From positions 1-64,000 of the forward strand of contig JADWOT020000404.1 of NCBI GenBank assembly GCA_036345935.2: a stretch of 64,000 bases of DNA, in the 5' to 3' direction. Shown here piece after piece: positions 11,602-25,615 of the stretch (its first letter is position 1; each line of letters opens with the position of its first letter). Origin of the DNA: Taenia hydatigena (lineage: Eukaryota; Platyhelminthes; Cestoda; Cyclophyllidea; Taeniidae). A program made the translations under genes and the position numbers. Below the pieces are notes generated by a model. The model was not told the DNA's origin. It made no database searches and saw nothing but the letters and a program-made list of their open reading frames with translations.

Positions 11602-14600
11602 CTGAGCAGTGGCAGGCGTACTACAGCCCATAATTCTCTGCTCGTAATGATCTAGTCATTCTAGTACGTTACCACATCGACTCAGTAGCAATTCACTCAA
11701 AGATATCGTCCATGAAGCAGTTCATTTCACACATCGTCTTTTAGGAGATGCCCGCATCAGGATAGACTTTGCCCGATACCATCAATACAGGTAGCGTAAC
11801 TCATCTTCCTCCTCATCTCTTTCTCTTTCACCATTTTCTGTACCTTCATTCTTGATGCCTCCTTCGCAGCCTTGCTCGCCACTACCTCAGGGGTCATGAC
11901 AACCTCTTCCCTTCAGTGGAACACAGCACCATTACTGACAAAGTCCACGTCACCAATGGCATAGGCGCTAGCCCATCGCAACTACCACAAACGGATCATT
12001 AATCTTCTCTTTGGCTTGATCATGTAGTTCAACACCATTGCTATGATGCTACTTTTGCATGAGCCTGGAAGCATCACTTTGGTTGACCTTAGCTTTTTCG
12101 TTTGTTGTATGTACTACTACTAGTTGCTTGTCAGTGCGTCGTGCTTGCGTAAATCATGATGAAAATGCGGGAAAATACCATCCAGCTGTTAGTACATTTG
12201 CAATTCATTTGCATGTCTTTTGGGCCATTTTATCTACTTTCTAGAGGAAGCAAGCAGTCCGACCCGGATCAGGGTCACTTGAATTAGTCCGTGCTGTACG
12301 ATAATGAACTTAAAAATGCAACTGTTTCAAACGCGTATTGAGTGGCTTTAGTTGGGAAATTCGAGCTCACACTCGCAAATGGATGCCAATTAGTGCGACT
12401 GTTTCTCAAAAATTTATCTTTGGATGAAACCTGTAAGTGACATAAAAATAACCTTAATTGTCGATTTGTTCCGAAATTGAAATATCGATAGTTGCGCTAG
12501 CCTGACCATAAATCTGTTCTTAGAAAAACAAAAGTCTTATCCTTCTATAAGCAATGCTTTTTCATTCAACAATCAGTGGTACTAGTGTCTACAAGAACTA
12601 TAGAAACTTTAGTATTAGTGTTTATATTTAAATGCATGCAAGCCTCCAAATATTTTTGCTGCAGTGTTTGCGTCGGGCTAGAGAGCTAGTAAGTGTTTAC
12701 TTACATCCTTAGAGACGTAACCGTAGAATATTTAAAAAAAAACTTACCAAGAGAGAAATGCTTATAATCAGATCAGTGATTTCACCATCCACGGTAGCTC
12801 ATTTTGCACCAACTTTTAGCTTATGTCCAATAATCCTTTCCTTGAAGTTACGACTTGTGGCACACCTATTTATCGGCCATGATAAGTACCCTAGTAAAGT
12901 TCCAATAAAGACAGCTCGTCGCATCGTTTGATTTTGGTCTCAGGTCACAAGCATTAAATAATCGCATTAACCGGTCACACGCAGACGTAGTGATGCAGTT
13001 AACTTGCCTCACTGCACAAATCCGTCTCACCATCTACATATGCACACGATTGTCGCAACTTGGAGTAAAAATCGAATAGCACTGCAGGTAGGCGTTTATT
13101 CGACCAACCAAGGCGATAATTTTATGGTCTCTCTGTTCAGTCTATTTACTTTGAGAATTACAAAGAACCGGCTGGTGTCGAAAGTAAATTAATGATGCAA
13201 AGGCTTTCTTGTGGTGGGCAAAACGCGCAAAACCTTCCTTTCAAATCTCTTTTTCTGATATTATATGATTAATTGTGCACCTAAATTTGAAGAAGAGGAG
13301 GGACGCGGATGACTGCGAAATTGTAACTGATAAGCGCACCCAGAATATGTTGAATCTAGTATAATACAAGCACTAAATTCAATGCAGAAATGACAACTGA
13401 AAATCGTCCCTTCAAGACACTGCCTTGCACTTGCGATCGGTCCGATAGTCATACAGGTGAAAGAATCAAACGCATATCAGGCTTTGAACATCGGTTTCTT
13501 ACTACTTAATAAAAAGGGATACAATGTAATCGCCTCGTTTGCTGCAAATGCAAATCCGAAATAGATGGTCAGTTTGCTGATGATTAATGCGGCTTTGTCG
13601 ATTGCGCTGGCCTGCATCGTCCAAGGGGCCGGGTAAATGCATCGCTATTCCTTTTAATGCGTACTTGATGCAATAGCGTAAAGCTGGACATGCAGCTATT
13701 GAATTTGATCTTGACATAATAACGATAGGCTCTATGCTATTACTCGTGTTGCCCTGACAAAGCTTGGATATTTGTACACTTAAAATCCTGCTTCACATCC
13801 CATTAGTTAAAGAATTTGCTGCTTTTTTAATCTACATCCACCGCGATCCCTTCGTAGGCTTTAACGCTGACCAACACTTTAAAAATCACATTAACAGGCG
13901 CATAAACTCATTATGAAAAGGAAAATTATTGGCATCTCTTGGTTAATAACTGAGCAACATTTCTTTACTTACTGCCTAAATAAGCCCTAATTTTCTTCAA
14001 TCAGGTTAGCTTTGGCTTGCATTACCATTGACAACTTTATCATCCTCCGTGGGTGTGCGCTCTTTTATAGAGGCCACTTCGATTTCTTTCCTAAAAGTGG
14101 TCGAAATTTGAGAAAGGTCTGTGGATTTTGGCATTATTTCGCGTGAACATCTACTGCATATGACGTGGTCGCATCACCTCATTGTGCGGAAAGTGCCTTG
14201 AAAATTAGCAGACGACTTTCTCGACAAATGAACCTAGTCACGGCAAATCAAGGTGACTGCATTCCAAACCCCGCATTAACACAGTAGTTAAGTGCTAAGT
14301 GAGCGCTACTGAATCCAACCGCCATCGCAGCGTGTGTCTTTGTGTAAGCCAACCAGCCGCAAGCAATTTTCTTGCTGACTCGTTAAAAGCGATACGTAGC
14401 CATGATGGCGCGCGTGGGAGAAGTCGTTGGTCTGTGCTTCTGTGTCCTTCCTTCCCATCGAAATGCACCTGCTTTGCAGAAAGCGAAATGGTCGTAGGTT
14501 CCAATGTGTGCACGTTGACTGTGTAGCATAAATCAGTCTACGTGATGAACTGATACAATTATCTTCTTGCCTAATTGCCCGAAAGCCCACCGAACACACA

Positions 14601-15537
14601 TATTCAAGATCAAATGTCCCTTAAACAAGTCCTTTTATTGCATTAGCGTAGGGCGTAGGAGATAGCGCTGTCTGCTCAGCATCTTACCCTGCTTTTAACT
14701 TACAAACGCAAAATGATACAAGTGATCTTGCACAGACTCTGTCATCGCCTAGGCCAAATCCACATTTTTGCATCCATTACCACATCCAACAAGATGAAGA
14801 CGCGCTCTTACACATGGTACAACCATGCCATGTTGCATGAATTTTGGTCAAGCTTAACTGGCTGTGTGTCTGTGTGCATGGCCCTACTCTGCTACTGCAT
14901 TAGAACCTGATAAAGCCTGCATAAAACGATGAGCACAACGTATGACACACTGATATCTGCATAAATGAGAGGGTCAATTTTCTAGACCAGTGACCTCTTA
15001 TCATTTGACACTTCATCTTATCAGATCCGCAATCAGGGAAAGTGGTACTACTTCACGAAGGGGATGGCTTTGTGTTATGTATGACCATGAGGGTCAATTA
15101 TTTGACTTAAGCAGGCTGCTTTTAACAACACCTCTTTTAACTAACACCTCTGCGCGTGGAGAACTTAAGGCAATCTCAAAACACGCAATTAATCTAAGAG
15201 TTTTGTCAGAAAATTTAAAACAAAACACATCAGCTTGTTTGATCAGAAGAATCAAATGAATAATAAAAATTATCGAGCAGATAGAACAAATAATTGAGTT
15301 GGCAAATGAAGCCGTACACAATAAATGAATACAAAACATTGGATGAACGAAGCTAATAGAACTATGAACGAGAAGTAATGATGACCATGCAATAAAGGGC
15401 TAAAATGGCATGAAGTGGCTAAGTGTTTAGCGTGATGAATGGGCAAATGGGGGGGCGACAAGAGCTTACAAAAATAGGGGACATAAGACGACGTCCAGTA
15501 ATACCAGGAAATCGGTTTCCCTGCCTTAAATTCTGCT

Positions 15538-15795
15538 GTGATGATCTTAGCCGCGTTAAGGCTCTGCTACACATTCTCTGAGGCTACTTCTGTGACCATT
15601 GAAGCAGCTTTAATGGTGACGACTGAGGCAGCATGTTTTGGTCAGTCTGACTCCAGCTTCTCTGGCACACAAGTGTGCGCCGTTTGCGGTGTTGCGTTAA
15701 ATGACGCAAGTTCCACAAATATCTCACACAACCGACTATTATGTAATGGTCGACCTCGTAAGTTGATCGGAAGGGTGTCAAGGGAGAAGCTCGAG
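15538..15795 (+). CDS. Possible exon with a C2HC zinc-finger-like motif
   Basis: The second half reads VCAVCGVALNDASS, then a His and Cys in HNRLLC, giving C-x2-C-x13-H-x4-C spacing. A basic NGRPRKLIGR segment follows, and its GRP core resembles an AT-hook. The frame ends at GAG|GTAAGA (donor GT at 15,796-15,797), a near-consensus splice donor, in phase 0. The 5' end is unclear: the first residues may be intron, with an acceptor such as ACTCCAG near 15,657. The motif is short enough to arise by chance. Zinc binding and nuclear location are inference. Confidence 0.25.
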
Positions 15796-17992
15796 GTAAG
15801 ATAGAGACCACGTTTAGCTCTCAATATTGAATAAGGAGCTACTTTCAACCTTTGACTTCGCGCTGTGGCGAAGTGCGCTGTCTTTTACCCCGAATCATCA
15901 GTCTTAGGCCCTACTTTATGCATTGCGCGCATTCCACCCGAGTTTGTCTTCCTTTGTCTTTAAGCTAGCTCCAGGATGTGGCTGATCATGCGCAAACAAA
16001 ACAGTAATGCTTATTTGAACAAAATATTGCGCTTTAGCTGTTTCTTTACAACCGTGTCACCTTGTTTTTGTTGGCACATTTTGTCAGTATAAGCACAATG
16101 TAATTAGAATACGATCTTTAAGCTAAGTAGTGCATATAGGAAGTAAGGTAGATGTACTCTGTTTAATCAAGTGTTAGCCAGCATTATATGTACTTTTTCA
16201 CAAAATTGGTTAGTATTGATTAGCGTGGTCAATATAACGGAGCTTAAATAAATAAAACTATTTACTTGTGGTAAACTCGCATCCGGTAGGCGAATGCGGA
16301 GAGTAGGAGTGTCCTAGGAACCTGATAAAAAATGCTGGCAGATGCGCATGGTGCATATGATGATTGAGTCATGGACAAGAAGCATTCAAATTAATAAGGC
16401 GCTCCTTGAAAATAATTCAACAAGCAAAATAACATCTATTGTTGATCACCATGTTCAACGACGACTTGCATTTCTTTCGCTTATTACAGCTGTGTGATGT
16501 GATGTAGATTTGGCACAATATTCCGGTGCCAGCAAGTCTGCACATAATCTTTAGTTCTTGCTTCTGAGTGAGACAATCCGCCTGGTCAAGATCACCATCT
16601 TTACTCTGGGCCTTAAAAGAAAGATCATTGCTTGCGTCAACTGTTAATTAATTGCTTGGTATTTAGTGGTAAATTTTGAATCAAGGCGACTGATCCGTGC
16701 CCACTAAAAGCTTATGTCGCTGTCAATAGTGTGTGTGTAGGTGGCAAGATATGGGGATTTTGCAATCATGGTCGATGGTTTCCATTTTATATTAGCTTCA
16801 TTTTGGTGAGGTTTCTTAGCAGAATTATCCATTTAATGGCTGCCTCTAATAAAAAATTGATCGTTGGCCACTTACTGAGTAACCAGTGACGAATTTGTCA
16901 AGACTCATGCTGTATATTTCCTTGATCCAGCCTTACCGACTGGTGAATGACTAAATTGAGCTCACCTGGCAGTAAATATTCTTCGTTTACGCAGTTATCG
17001 TTAGATATAGCCTAATGTAAACTTTAGAAAACTGACTACATTAATGTCCCTGTAAAATCCAAAGGATTCTAATGCTCAGCTTAATTAGTAATGGTGACTT
17101 GGACTATGCTTCATTTTAAAATTTCATAATTGGCAATAACATGCCATCTTTTACAACTCCATCCCTATTCTCTAGGCCGCATCCACTCCAAGACATTGCA
17201 ACACTTTGTATTTGTACCTCAATTTTATAGCGTTTTTATGGAACCTCACCCTTTTGTGTAATAGTGATCAGGAAAAAAACAACAAAAGAAGCAACTACTG
17301 CATTTCTGTTAAATATCAAGCACATTCCTACTCGTAGAGCACATAGATAAGTCTACACACGTAGGCAGTAAGTTGAGACATTCAGTGGAAAACTCTAGAA
17401 AGCAACCAAATAATTTTTGGTTATCGCATTCGAAAAACATGTTCATATTTTACTAAAGTACCCATTAGTTTATAAATACACGCTCAACTGTCAACAATGT
17501 GGCATTACTGTGGCATCGTCTGAAATGTCTGCACCGCCTATGCGGTATGACGTAACGCAATGCAATGCTTTCCTTATTATATTTGCCTAGCAAATTTCAA
17601 TTGGTTTTAAACGCTTAGACCTTCCAGTATAAAATCGTTGATGATATGCAAATTCAAGATCTGTGCACTGAATTCTTGTTCCTTACTGGGGAACTCGTCT
17701 AAAGCAAAAGGCAATATCTGGAAGTAAGCATCACTGAAGACTTAATAATTTTGCTAACGAAATTGCGTGTGTTCGCATTCTACCAAATACATTGCGCCAA
17801 ACGCCTGCAAAACGGAAGACATCAAGTCATTGTAACAAGCGCTTATTGCAAAATAAGTGCGAATGCTGAAGATATGCTTACGGACATGATGCGAGCTCAT
17901 ATGATCTAACATCGCTGCGATCAACGGGTGTCCTGCGAAACATTCTGTGCAGAAAAACCTTATTTCTGAATCCGCTGTTCTTTCGGCTGCAG

Positions 17993-18223
17993 CATTGTAA
18001 AATGAGGCACAAATTTAAGAGAAGGTTGTGTGGAAGACCAAAGATACGGCCAAGGAGCAGCATACAGAGAGAAATTCAATCAAGGGCTAACAGCTGCTCA
18101 CTCACAAATATGCAACACAATGAAATGCCTGAGAAGCCGAAAGAAGTTTGCGATTCGAACGAAGCACACACTGCATACACTGTGATCCCAGACTATTCAA
18201 AGGTTTCAAAGAAGTTATTTTGA
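17993..18223 (+). CDS. Possible terminal exon, basic N-terminal part
   Basis: It starts directly after a good acceptor: the pyrimidine-rich GCTGTTCTTTCGGCTGCAG ends at 17,992. The frame reads HCKMRHKFKRRLCGRPKIRP and ends DYSKVSKKLF before TGA. The start phase is 0, matching the phase-0 donor at 15,795, so the two could be spliced across a 2.2-kb intron. The joined product would hold two GRPR/GRPK basic patches. A cytoplasmic tail of a membrane protein is an equal alternative. No clear AATAAA lies close downstream. Confidence 0.27.
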   Translation, partial: HCKMRHKFKRRLCGRPKIRPRSSIQREIQSRANSCSLTNMQHNEMPEKPKEVCDSNEAHTAYTVIPDYSKVSKKLF

Positions 18224-19430
18224 CAAATAAGAAGACATATGGCAAAAATAATAGAGAAACTTGGTAATTTCCTTTACCCCTCTGATGCCTTTGGCGAATC
18301 GGGCATTGCAATTCCGCGATTACCAAAATGCATCAAGCACACGTAAAGCAGAGTGCTAGGACTGTGGTGCGTGCCAAAGTATTCGATTGCTCATTGCGCA
18401 TCTTTTTATTATTTAGATTAAACGAGAATTGTTTTCCTAACTACATTTTATTTATTAATAGTCTGATACAAAATCAATAGGAATACATACAAATACTTGT
18501 GCAAAAATAGTCTTTTCCTGTGTACACGCCTATGTGCACAGAAATGTATGCTCATGTAGTATCTACAAATGAAGGGCGCCTACCATGATGCACGCAAATT
18601 AAGTGTGCGAGGCCCGAGATGACGTTTCTGAACGATGCAGAGCACGCTGTGCATCTATGGACAACCATTTTAAGACTAAAAATGGCGAGTTGCTCAAAGT
18701 CTTGTAAAAGAGCTTGTGGTAAATTTAATGAGTGAGCAAGAGGACCTCCAGAATCTGTCTTCAACATTACATGTGATTAAAATGCTGAGAAATAGTCGCC
18801 GTCATGTGTTTGGCGACAAATTTGCCCACTGTAGACATGTAAATTAAATTCGTTCCGCTTCAAGTGCCTGGTTCTTTGCGATGTGCTTTAAATTGTTCGT
18901 CAAGAAGGGCATTTTAATGCACTGGGGGCTTTGAAAATCTATGTTCAACATACTTGACCCAACTCCATCACTTCTTAGCAGCAATGCTTAATCAATTATT
19001 TTATAGTCTACAAAGCATGGATGTGAACCAAAGGTTGTAGGCTGCTGTTGAAGTAATCCGAAATTCATGGCTATTGCTTACATTTACGAAGGATGTCTTT
19101 GTTCTACACTCGTCATTTCCGCCCAGAATAATGATGTAGCGTAAACGGGGACAGCATATTGCACGCAGATTTCAGGTCCTTGACCGATTGTCGCTCCCCG
19201 CTTCTGGACTTACACATAACGCTCTAGTCGTTCAGAATATGAGGTTTGCCTAGTAATTCCTGCGAACTGGTGATTAAAGTTAGGTTCAGGTATGCAATTA
19301 ACTGCGATTAATGGACAAGCCGTTTTCATAAGACTTTTCACCATAAATTAAGTGCCATGCTTCACTGTTAGAGGTGCTTTTGGGTATGATATATGCTCTC
19401 GTGAAGGAGACTTGTTTTCGCAGAGGTAAG

Positions 19431-19461
19431 GTTTGTCTTGCCATAGTATAGCAAGGCAAAC
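19431..19461. repeat. Stable 11-bp stem hairpin
   Basis: GTTTGTCTTGC (19,431-19,441) pairs with GCAAGGCAAAC (19,451-19,461) with one G-U pair and a 9-nt loop. No tRNA, terminator-like T run or open frame explains it. It might be structural RNA or chance. Confidence 0.4.
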
Positions 19462-20219
19462 TCACTCACGTGATCAACGAAAGCTCTGGGCCAAAGAGTA
19501 TTAAACTCTTAATTTTCTCTGCATTGTGGTTCGGTGAATTTATATCTGGACAGGTAATGTCTCCGATTGCATCCTTAATGGGAAACTATGGGTGAGCCAA
19601 CCATTAAGTTCACAGTAAAAGCACCCCCATGCGCTGTCCCTTCTATCCCCTTACCCTCAACTTATCAGCCTCCTCCGCTTATCAGCCGCAAACAGCAGCA
19701 CACTAAAAGTGATGCTCATGAGCCATCTGATTGTTTGCCGCATCACGGTAGCACAGCCACTATCGAAGATGGCCTTTAAGTTAGGTGAGAAAATATGAGA
19801 TCAAGAGGAAGAACGCCCCTTGTTTCCACTTCAGAGAGTAGCCTTGACATTTAAAAGAAAGCGTAGTTCGCACTACTTCCATTCACAGCTTCACTCGACT
19901 TGTTGCATGCACCAATGTCAATCTCAACTATGGCCAGGGTGCTCAAATGCATCAGCTCTATTTTCATGTTGCCGGATGCTGGTGGACTCTGGGCTCTCCA
20001 TTCCCATCTTTGTCTCGCTTCCGCCATAACGGTCTCATCTGTTCCCTTTTGCCTAAGGTTAATAACTAAATATAAGTTGACTTTCGCTGGTCAAGAATCT
20101 ATGGTAGCCGCTTCATTCATCCCAACAATGGGACATGCCTAAAAGGCTATCGATATGCTAGATAAGCATTCGCTACTAATTTGTTGTGTTCCCGCTTTGA
20201 TGCTAGCTGAGCATTTTAC

Positions 20220-20498
20220 CTTATCTATCCACTGACCAGATTTTAAAACATCTATAGCAGGAGCGTTAACAAAGACCACTACTAAGGAGAATTTTTCAGC
20301 TTTGCCCAGATTAGGGGTGTCTTCAGCGACAGAAAAGTACTCATTGATCACCGATGCATATCGAATGCGACTGAGTAAGTTCTTATCAGTGTGCATCATC
20401 TCACCAAACGAAATTCTCAGCCTGGAATAAAGCTCACTGAGTAATTTCGCGACCAAGTTTTTGGTAAAATAATTCGTAATTAGACTACGAGCCCTCAT
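20220..20498 (-). CDS. Possible exon of unknown protein (93 codons)
   Basis: The minus-strand frame begins MRARSLITNYFTKNLVAKLL and runs to LKSGQWIDK, where a donor-like AAG|GTAAAA ends it in phase 0. The open frame continues 26 more codons past that site. An in-frame stop lies immediately before the ATG. Composition is protein-like, with amphipathic stretches and FSLVVVFVNAPAIDV as a hydrophobic patch. No family is recognised. Confidence 0.22.
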
Positions 20499-23387
20499 TT
20501 ACGAATTAACTTGCTGGATAATCAGGTATGCTAGTGCTACTTCTTGGGTGTATATGAAAGATGGTTGGAATAATTTGTTTGCATTTGGGAAATGATAAAA
20601 TTAATATTAGGGTTCTGGGCCTCATAACGGACGAAGTTTATGCATAGCGAAACAAATAGACATTGGCAAATGCATGTTTATTGTGCCTAGGATAGATGGT
20701 CTTAATCAGGCGAAATATGGCTAGTTTTCCGTGAGTTATTCCAAACCTGTTATATCTTGACTTCATTTTCATGCTTTCTAGAAGGACACGCAAAACACGA
20801 TCTTACTTCCTTCTACTTGGCCAATAACAAGGCTAGCTAGATAGGCGGCTACTAACGCTCTAACTTTCTCCATTGTTTGTAGGGCCGAGGTTAAAGTCAA
20901 GGCTATCATGGATGCCATCTGGTGCATCTTCACACCCCGTAATCTCAAATTACTCATTCGCACTTGCAATCAGATCATTTATTTTGGAGTTCTTGTTTCT
21001 CCTTCTTTTTTTCTTTCAGCGTTATTTATTGTTGCGCCACTTTTATATTCGATTTATCCTCAGATTTTTGTCCCATAAATTAAGAGCATTTGCATTTACT
21101 TAAACTCGTGGGAAATTGTTGTAATTAATAAAAGCGCTACATGCTATTTCGTTCTGTATTACCTTTTGAATGAGCAGGAGAACCAATAGCGCCTAGTCTA
21201 TACTGTCTTGGCAAGCCTGATTCGCATCCCCTTGTAGAGCACTGTCCCATCTCGAAACAATCTTCTAATTTTTCCCCAAAATAAAGGCACTGCGGTATGC
21301 ATTTATGCATAGCCGATGCGAAGAAGTTCCACTTTAATAATTTACTTAGGAATGCTAGTTTTATTTCATCGCTGTGATCGTATCTCTTCTTTCATCTACG
21401 AGCTTCCGCAAGTCCATGGCTGTCGCCTACAAAGGGTTATTTAATTCACCCACGATTGTTTTAATCCCGCAGCAAATTAAAATATACCTTAAGTAGCCAA
21501 AGCCTAATTTTGTTGTAGATGTGCTGTTCTTGGTGTGGTAAAGCTGCACTTTTTAAATGGGATATTTTGTAGTTTCAAAACTAATGTCGCTTTGGTGGGA
21601 TTCAAAGTCTAGTCAACATCTTCAATTTTAACTAATTATTACTCTTTATTTGTCAAGTTTCGGAAACCGTTTGCATGAAAGGTCTGCAAGATTGCTCCTT
21701 TAATTTGCTTTGGATATTTTAAACAGATCAATCTTCATGATTGTCGCGCAAGTAATGAATAGTCCTTTCATCCGGTCTGCCTTCTTGCTAATTACTTTAT
21801 CCTAAGTGCGGTTGCGATGGCAGCGATTCCCATTTAAGAGGAACGCATATCTGCGAGTCGACCGAGAGATCTGTTGATCATCTAACAAAATAAATATCTT
21901 AACTCGAAGTCTGGCATGAATTTGCAGACACTAGTCAGTTCTTTTATGCTCCTCGGATGTCGTACTCTTTAAAGCACGCTACTGCTTTTCATTTTATATC
22001 TTCACATCATGGAACGTTGATATAGCGCGACTTATCCCAGTCTTGTATTGTATAATTGCTCCTCAAGCATGCGTAAGAGCTAATACGATGCCATTTAATG
22101 TGGTAACTTTAGGACATAGAAGTAGATCAGACAAAATCAGTTCTGGTATTAAAGCATTCAGGGGTGCAGCAGGTAATGAGCAGGCACCATTCCTCACCAG
22201 AATAGGTAATAATCAGTAGCCTTTAAAGAATTGGGATGGTTTAGGTCTTACCAGGTCCTCCAATTACATTTATTCATCTTTTGGCGAACCTGTGTATTAA
22301 AAAAGGCCTAAGTATTACCAGTCCTCACTCATTATGCAGGAAGCTAAGTATTCGTTGCAGCATTACGCCGAAGAGCCGTAAAAGGCTGGATGTAAAGCGC
22401 ATTGTTAACTGCACATTCTTCACTTCGCCTTCCGAATGATACTTCAGACGGATGCAGCGTGGATGCCAGGAATATTTATCCGCATCAATGTCTGCGTTTA
22501 GGTATTCCGGATTCATAGTGAAGATGTATTAAGCAATGAAGGGTGGGCTGTGACTTAAGACATTATATTTAGTTATCCGATGGGCGTTTCATAGGCACAT
22601 CAGCCATTGCTACAGAGCACTTTTAGTTTGATCCACTCGAATTAAGGCTTACACATTGAAATTACTGCAAAAATTTGGCAATGACTTGGCATACCAAAAG
22701 TGACATAAAAGTAAAATAGAAAACTTTGAGTTCCAGAAAAGTCCTGTGCCATAAAACCAAATTTTCGTTCATTTTGCTAGGTGTGAAGCCAGTTTGGATT
22801 CTCATATTAGTGTCAAATAAAAATAAATCTCAAGTCGCTCTCCTTGCACAATACATCAAGTTAGATTTGCAACTGCATGTTTGCTTTACGAGCTAGTCTT
22901 GTTCTACTATTTTGCACGTTTTTTTCCCAGGTCACTATGGAACCATACAAGGGTAGCACTAACCCGAATAAACAAATAAATTTAGTGCGGAAAGGCGCTT
23001 TGTATTTAGTGCATGTATGCTGAAAAAGCTTAAGGCCAATTAGAATCCCATGAAATGGGAATTAAGGCAACTCCGTGGAGGTCACGAAAACACAGACAAC
23101 ATTAAGCACATCCCCCATAGTTGCACATGATAGAGCAGTTCATTTGGTTTGTGATGTCTGCATCGCCAATTCAACCAGGAAAAGCATGATTGCTCTTTAA
23201 CACAATTCGACCCGTCCACTATCAGTGCTCACTTAAATTCCTTTGAGAAATAAACTATTAGCCATCAAATAACGAATGCTCTTTTCTTACAATGCTGTCG
23301 AACATGCCGAAAAGATATAGAGTTAGCGTGAAGCCTGCTATAAATTTGCATGTATTGCTAGCGCAACAGCATGAAAATTTAATTTAT

Positions 23388-23873
23388 TCAAACAGTTTGC
23401 ACCAGGGGTCTGTAAAGAAAGGGAAGAATAAACCAATAAATAGGCAGTGGTTGTAAGCTACGCCTAGTGGATGAGGTAATGCCCGCAGCAAAGTATTCTG
23501 CAAAGCAATCCGTGCAGTAAAGGCGCATTTCTGTGTTTGCGTTTCTTTTAATCGCAGCGTGGCAAATAAAGGCATAAATTGCGAATATTGCGCTAGACGC
23601 CAAAGCCATGGCTGTAGAGCAGAGCGCACACTGTATTCGATCGAAAGTAGTATGATTGAGAAATGAATTCAAGTTTGCGAATAGGGGTGAAACACAAACA
23701 GCGCACATTGCGATTCTAGACTGCTGTTGATTTTGAAAGAAGGTGCCTTTGACAAATAACCCCGAGCATAGAGCATGAAGAGCACATACACCATGCCATT
23801 TTTCCCACATTTTGATGCCACTTAAACATCCTGAGGGTTCTGCGACAAGCTCATCGAATCGCGCAGTAGTCAT
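23388..23873 (-). CDS. Longest open frame of the window (161 codons), status uncertain
   Basis: The predicted product is Cys- and Ala-rich with two hydrophobic stretches (around TAMALASSAIFAIYAFICHA and YWFILPFLYRPL). The second overlaps a strong acceptor-like run, CCCTTTCTTTACAG, so its last part could instead be a short terminal exon. AATAAA overlaps the stop region. A possible donor GTATGT lies after codon 27. In DNA of this composition about one frame of this length is expected by chance across both strands, so length alone is no evidence. Confidence 0.2.
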   Translation of the reverse strand: MTTARFDELVAEPSGCLSGIKMWEKWHGVCALHALCSGLFVKGTFFQNQQQSRIAMCAVCVSPLFANLNSFLNHTTFDRIQCALCSTAMALASSAIFAIYAFICHAAIKRNANTEMRLYCTDCFAEYFAAGITSSTRRSLQPLPIYWFILPFLYRPLVQTV

Positions 23874-25615
23874 ATGATTATTCGCCGAAGTGTGTCAGCT
23901 ATATGTAAGCTGAGGTGCTGAAGCCCTTTTGATAGCTTTTGTGTATAGTGTTTTCCATCAGGGCGCAATAACTGCGAGTGGCACACCAAAATCATGGAAA
24001 GCGTTCTATTTTCGCATTTTACTTCCGCCTATTTGGGCATGTTCTCTCGTTTTCATGCTGTTGTCTTGGTTTACTATTCGGAAAAAACTTAAGTTCCTCT
24101 TATCGATCATCCATAACACAGGCTTCGGTGATTGCACAAATGGCGCATTAAAAAGGCTAGTTGCATAGAGCCTGCTATTCTTCTCTTTAAACAGACAATT
24201 CTGCATCTGGCTTGTCCTAACATTGACAAAAGCTATGCACTATACTAATTCTCTTCATTAGTTTCGGCTTTATCTATATCTTAGTGGACGCGTTAAAAAG
24301 CGCTGAGAAAACAAAGAAAAGGGTTGCTTTGAGCTTCTTCTACCATGCTATAATGCTAAGTTTTGAAGTAAAATTAATCTCAGTGATGGCTGCTTCTTGG
24401 CACTTGTGCTCACACAACTGCATATGACTTTTCATTAGGAGTCGCAAAGTGGTTGTTTGGTAATTCCGCCGTCTGCACAGGCAACATGAACTATTGACGA
24501 TGCGGGTGGCGAATCACCTCAACCTAGCGTGAAACCTTCTGCCATCACCATATGGGCCATCCATTTCCATTTGGAAAAGGAAATAAGTAGAGGAGTTGAA
24601 GGAAAGGAAAAGCGAACATATATAGCGAAGTGAGTTGGTATGGGATTGGGCTTGTGGGTGATGGAGTGCTGGAGGAAGGTGGGTTTTAAATTAATGAGGC
24701 AACAAACTAGTCATATAAATGTCAAAATGTCAAAACCTGGATTGAAGTTTCAGTACAATGCTAGTGAGGCAGTTAAAAGGACTGCAGACCAGCGCATTGG
24801 ACAATGATGGATACAATGGATTGTTTTGCATTAACAGACGATGACAAAAGACATCCAATAAACTAACCTCCGTACCACAAGCTCTATCTCACCGAATCAT
24901 TCCTTTCAGCACGCAATTAGTATTTTTTTCTTTTAGCAAAGTGCCTTCTCGGGACAAATATACAAGTCTTAGAAGATATTTGTGTCCAATCTGCCAATTC
25001 AGTTTCCACTCACACAATTGCAAGTTATGTCACCTATTGCTGACACCACTTCTTTCCGAAATCGAATTGTGGACTCTGTTTAACAGGATAAGAGTTAACA
25101 TGATGCCGTCAAGAATAATATGACACAAATGGCACACTAGCATCCATTCCGCTTAGACATGGAGATGACCAGAGCCAATAAGTATTTCTTTTTTGTTACG
25201 GAAATGTGGAATCAATTCCCACTGATTGCGCAGAGCTTGATGAATGTGAAGGATTGCATAAATACCTTTAAAGACATACTCGGGGTGGTATCTTTGTCTA
25301 ATTTTGATGCTTCAACCCCGCCAAAAGATGTGGTATTGTTGCCTTCACACTCTCTCGGCACATGGACACTCTCCACCATCCACCGTCATCAGGCTAACAT
25401 GCCATTTATCGCACTATGCTTTCAATTTTACTTAAATTCTTGGAGCATTGTTATGTAAGTCAGCAAAGGAACAAGAAAAAATTGTGAAGAAAGAACAAAT
25501 CCCAGACCATAAACATTTTTGCGCATAAGCTGGCAGGCACATATGAAGGTAAAATAGAAAAGGGTATGTGAAATTTGCTAATGAGTGTACATTTACGAGG
25601 ACCGATAAATGACTT

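Noticed and set aside
14299..14599. Overlapping open frames on both strands near 14.3-14.6 kb
   Set aside because: No splice context, start context or motif; mutual antisense openness reflects a locally higher G+C content.
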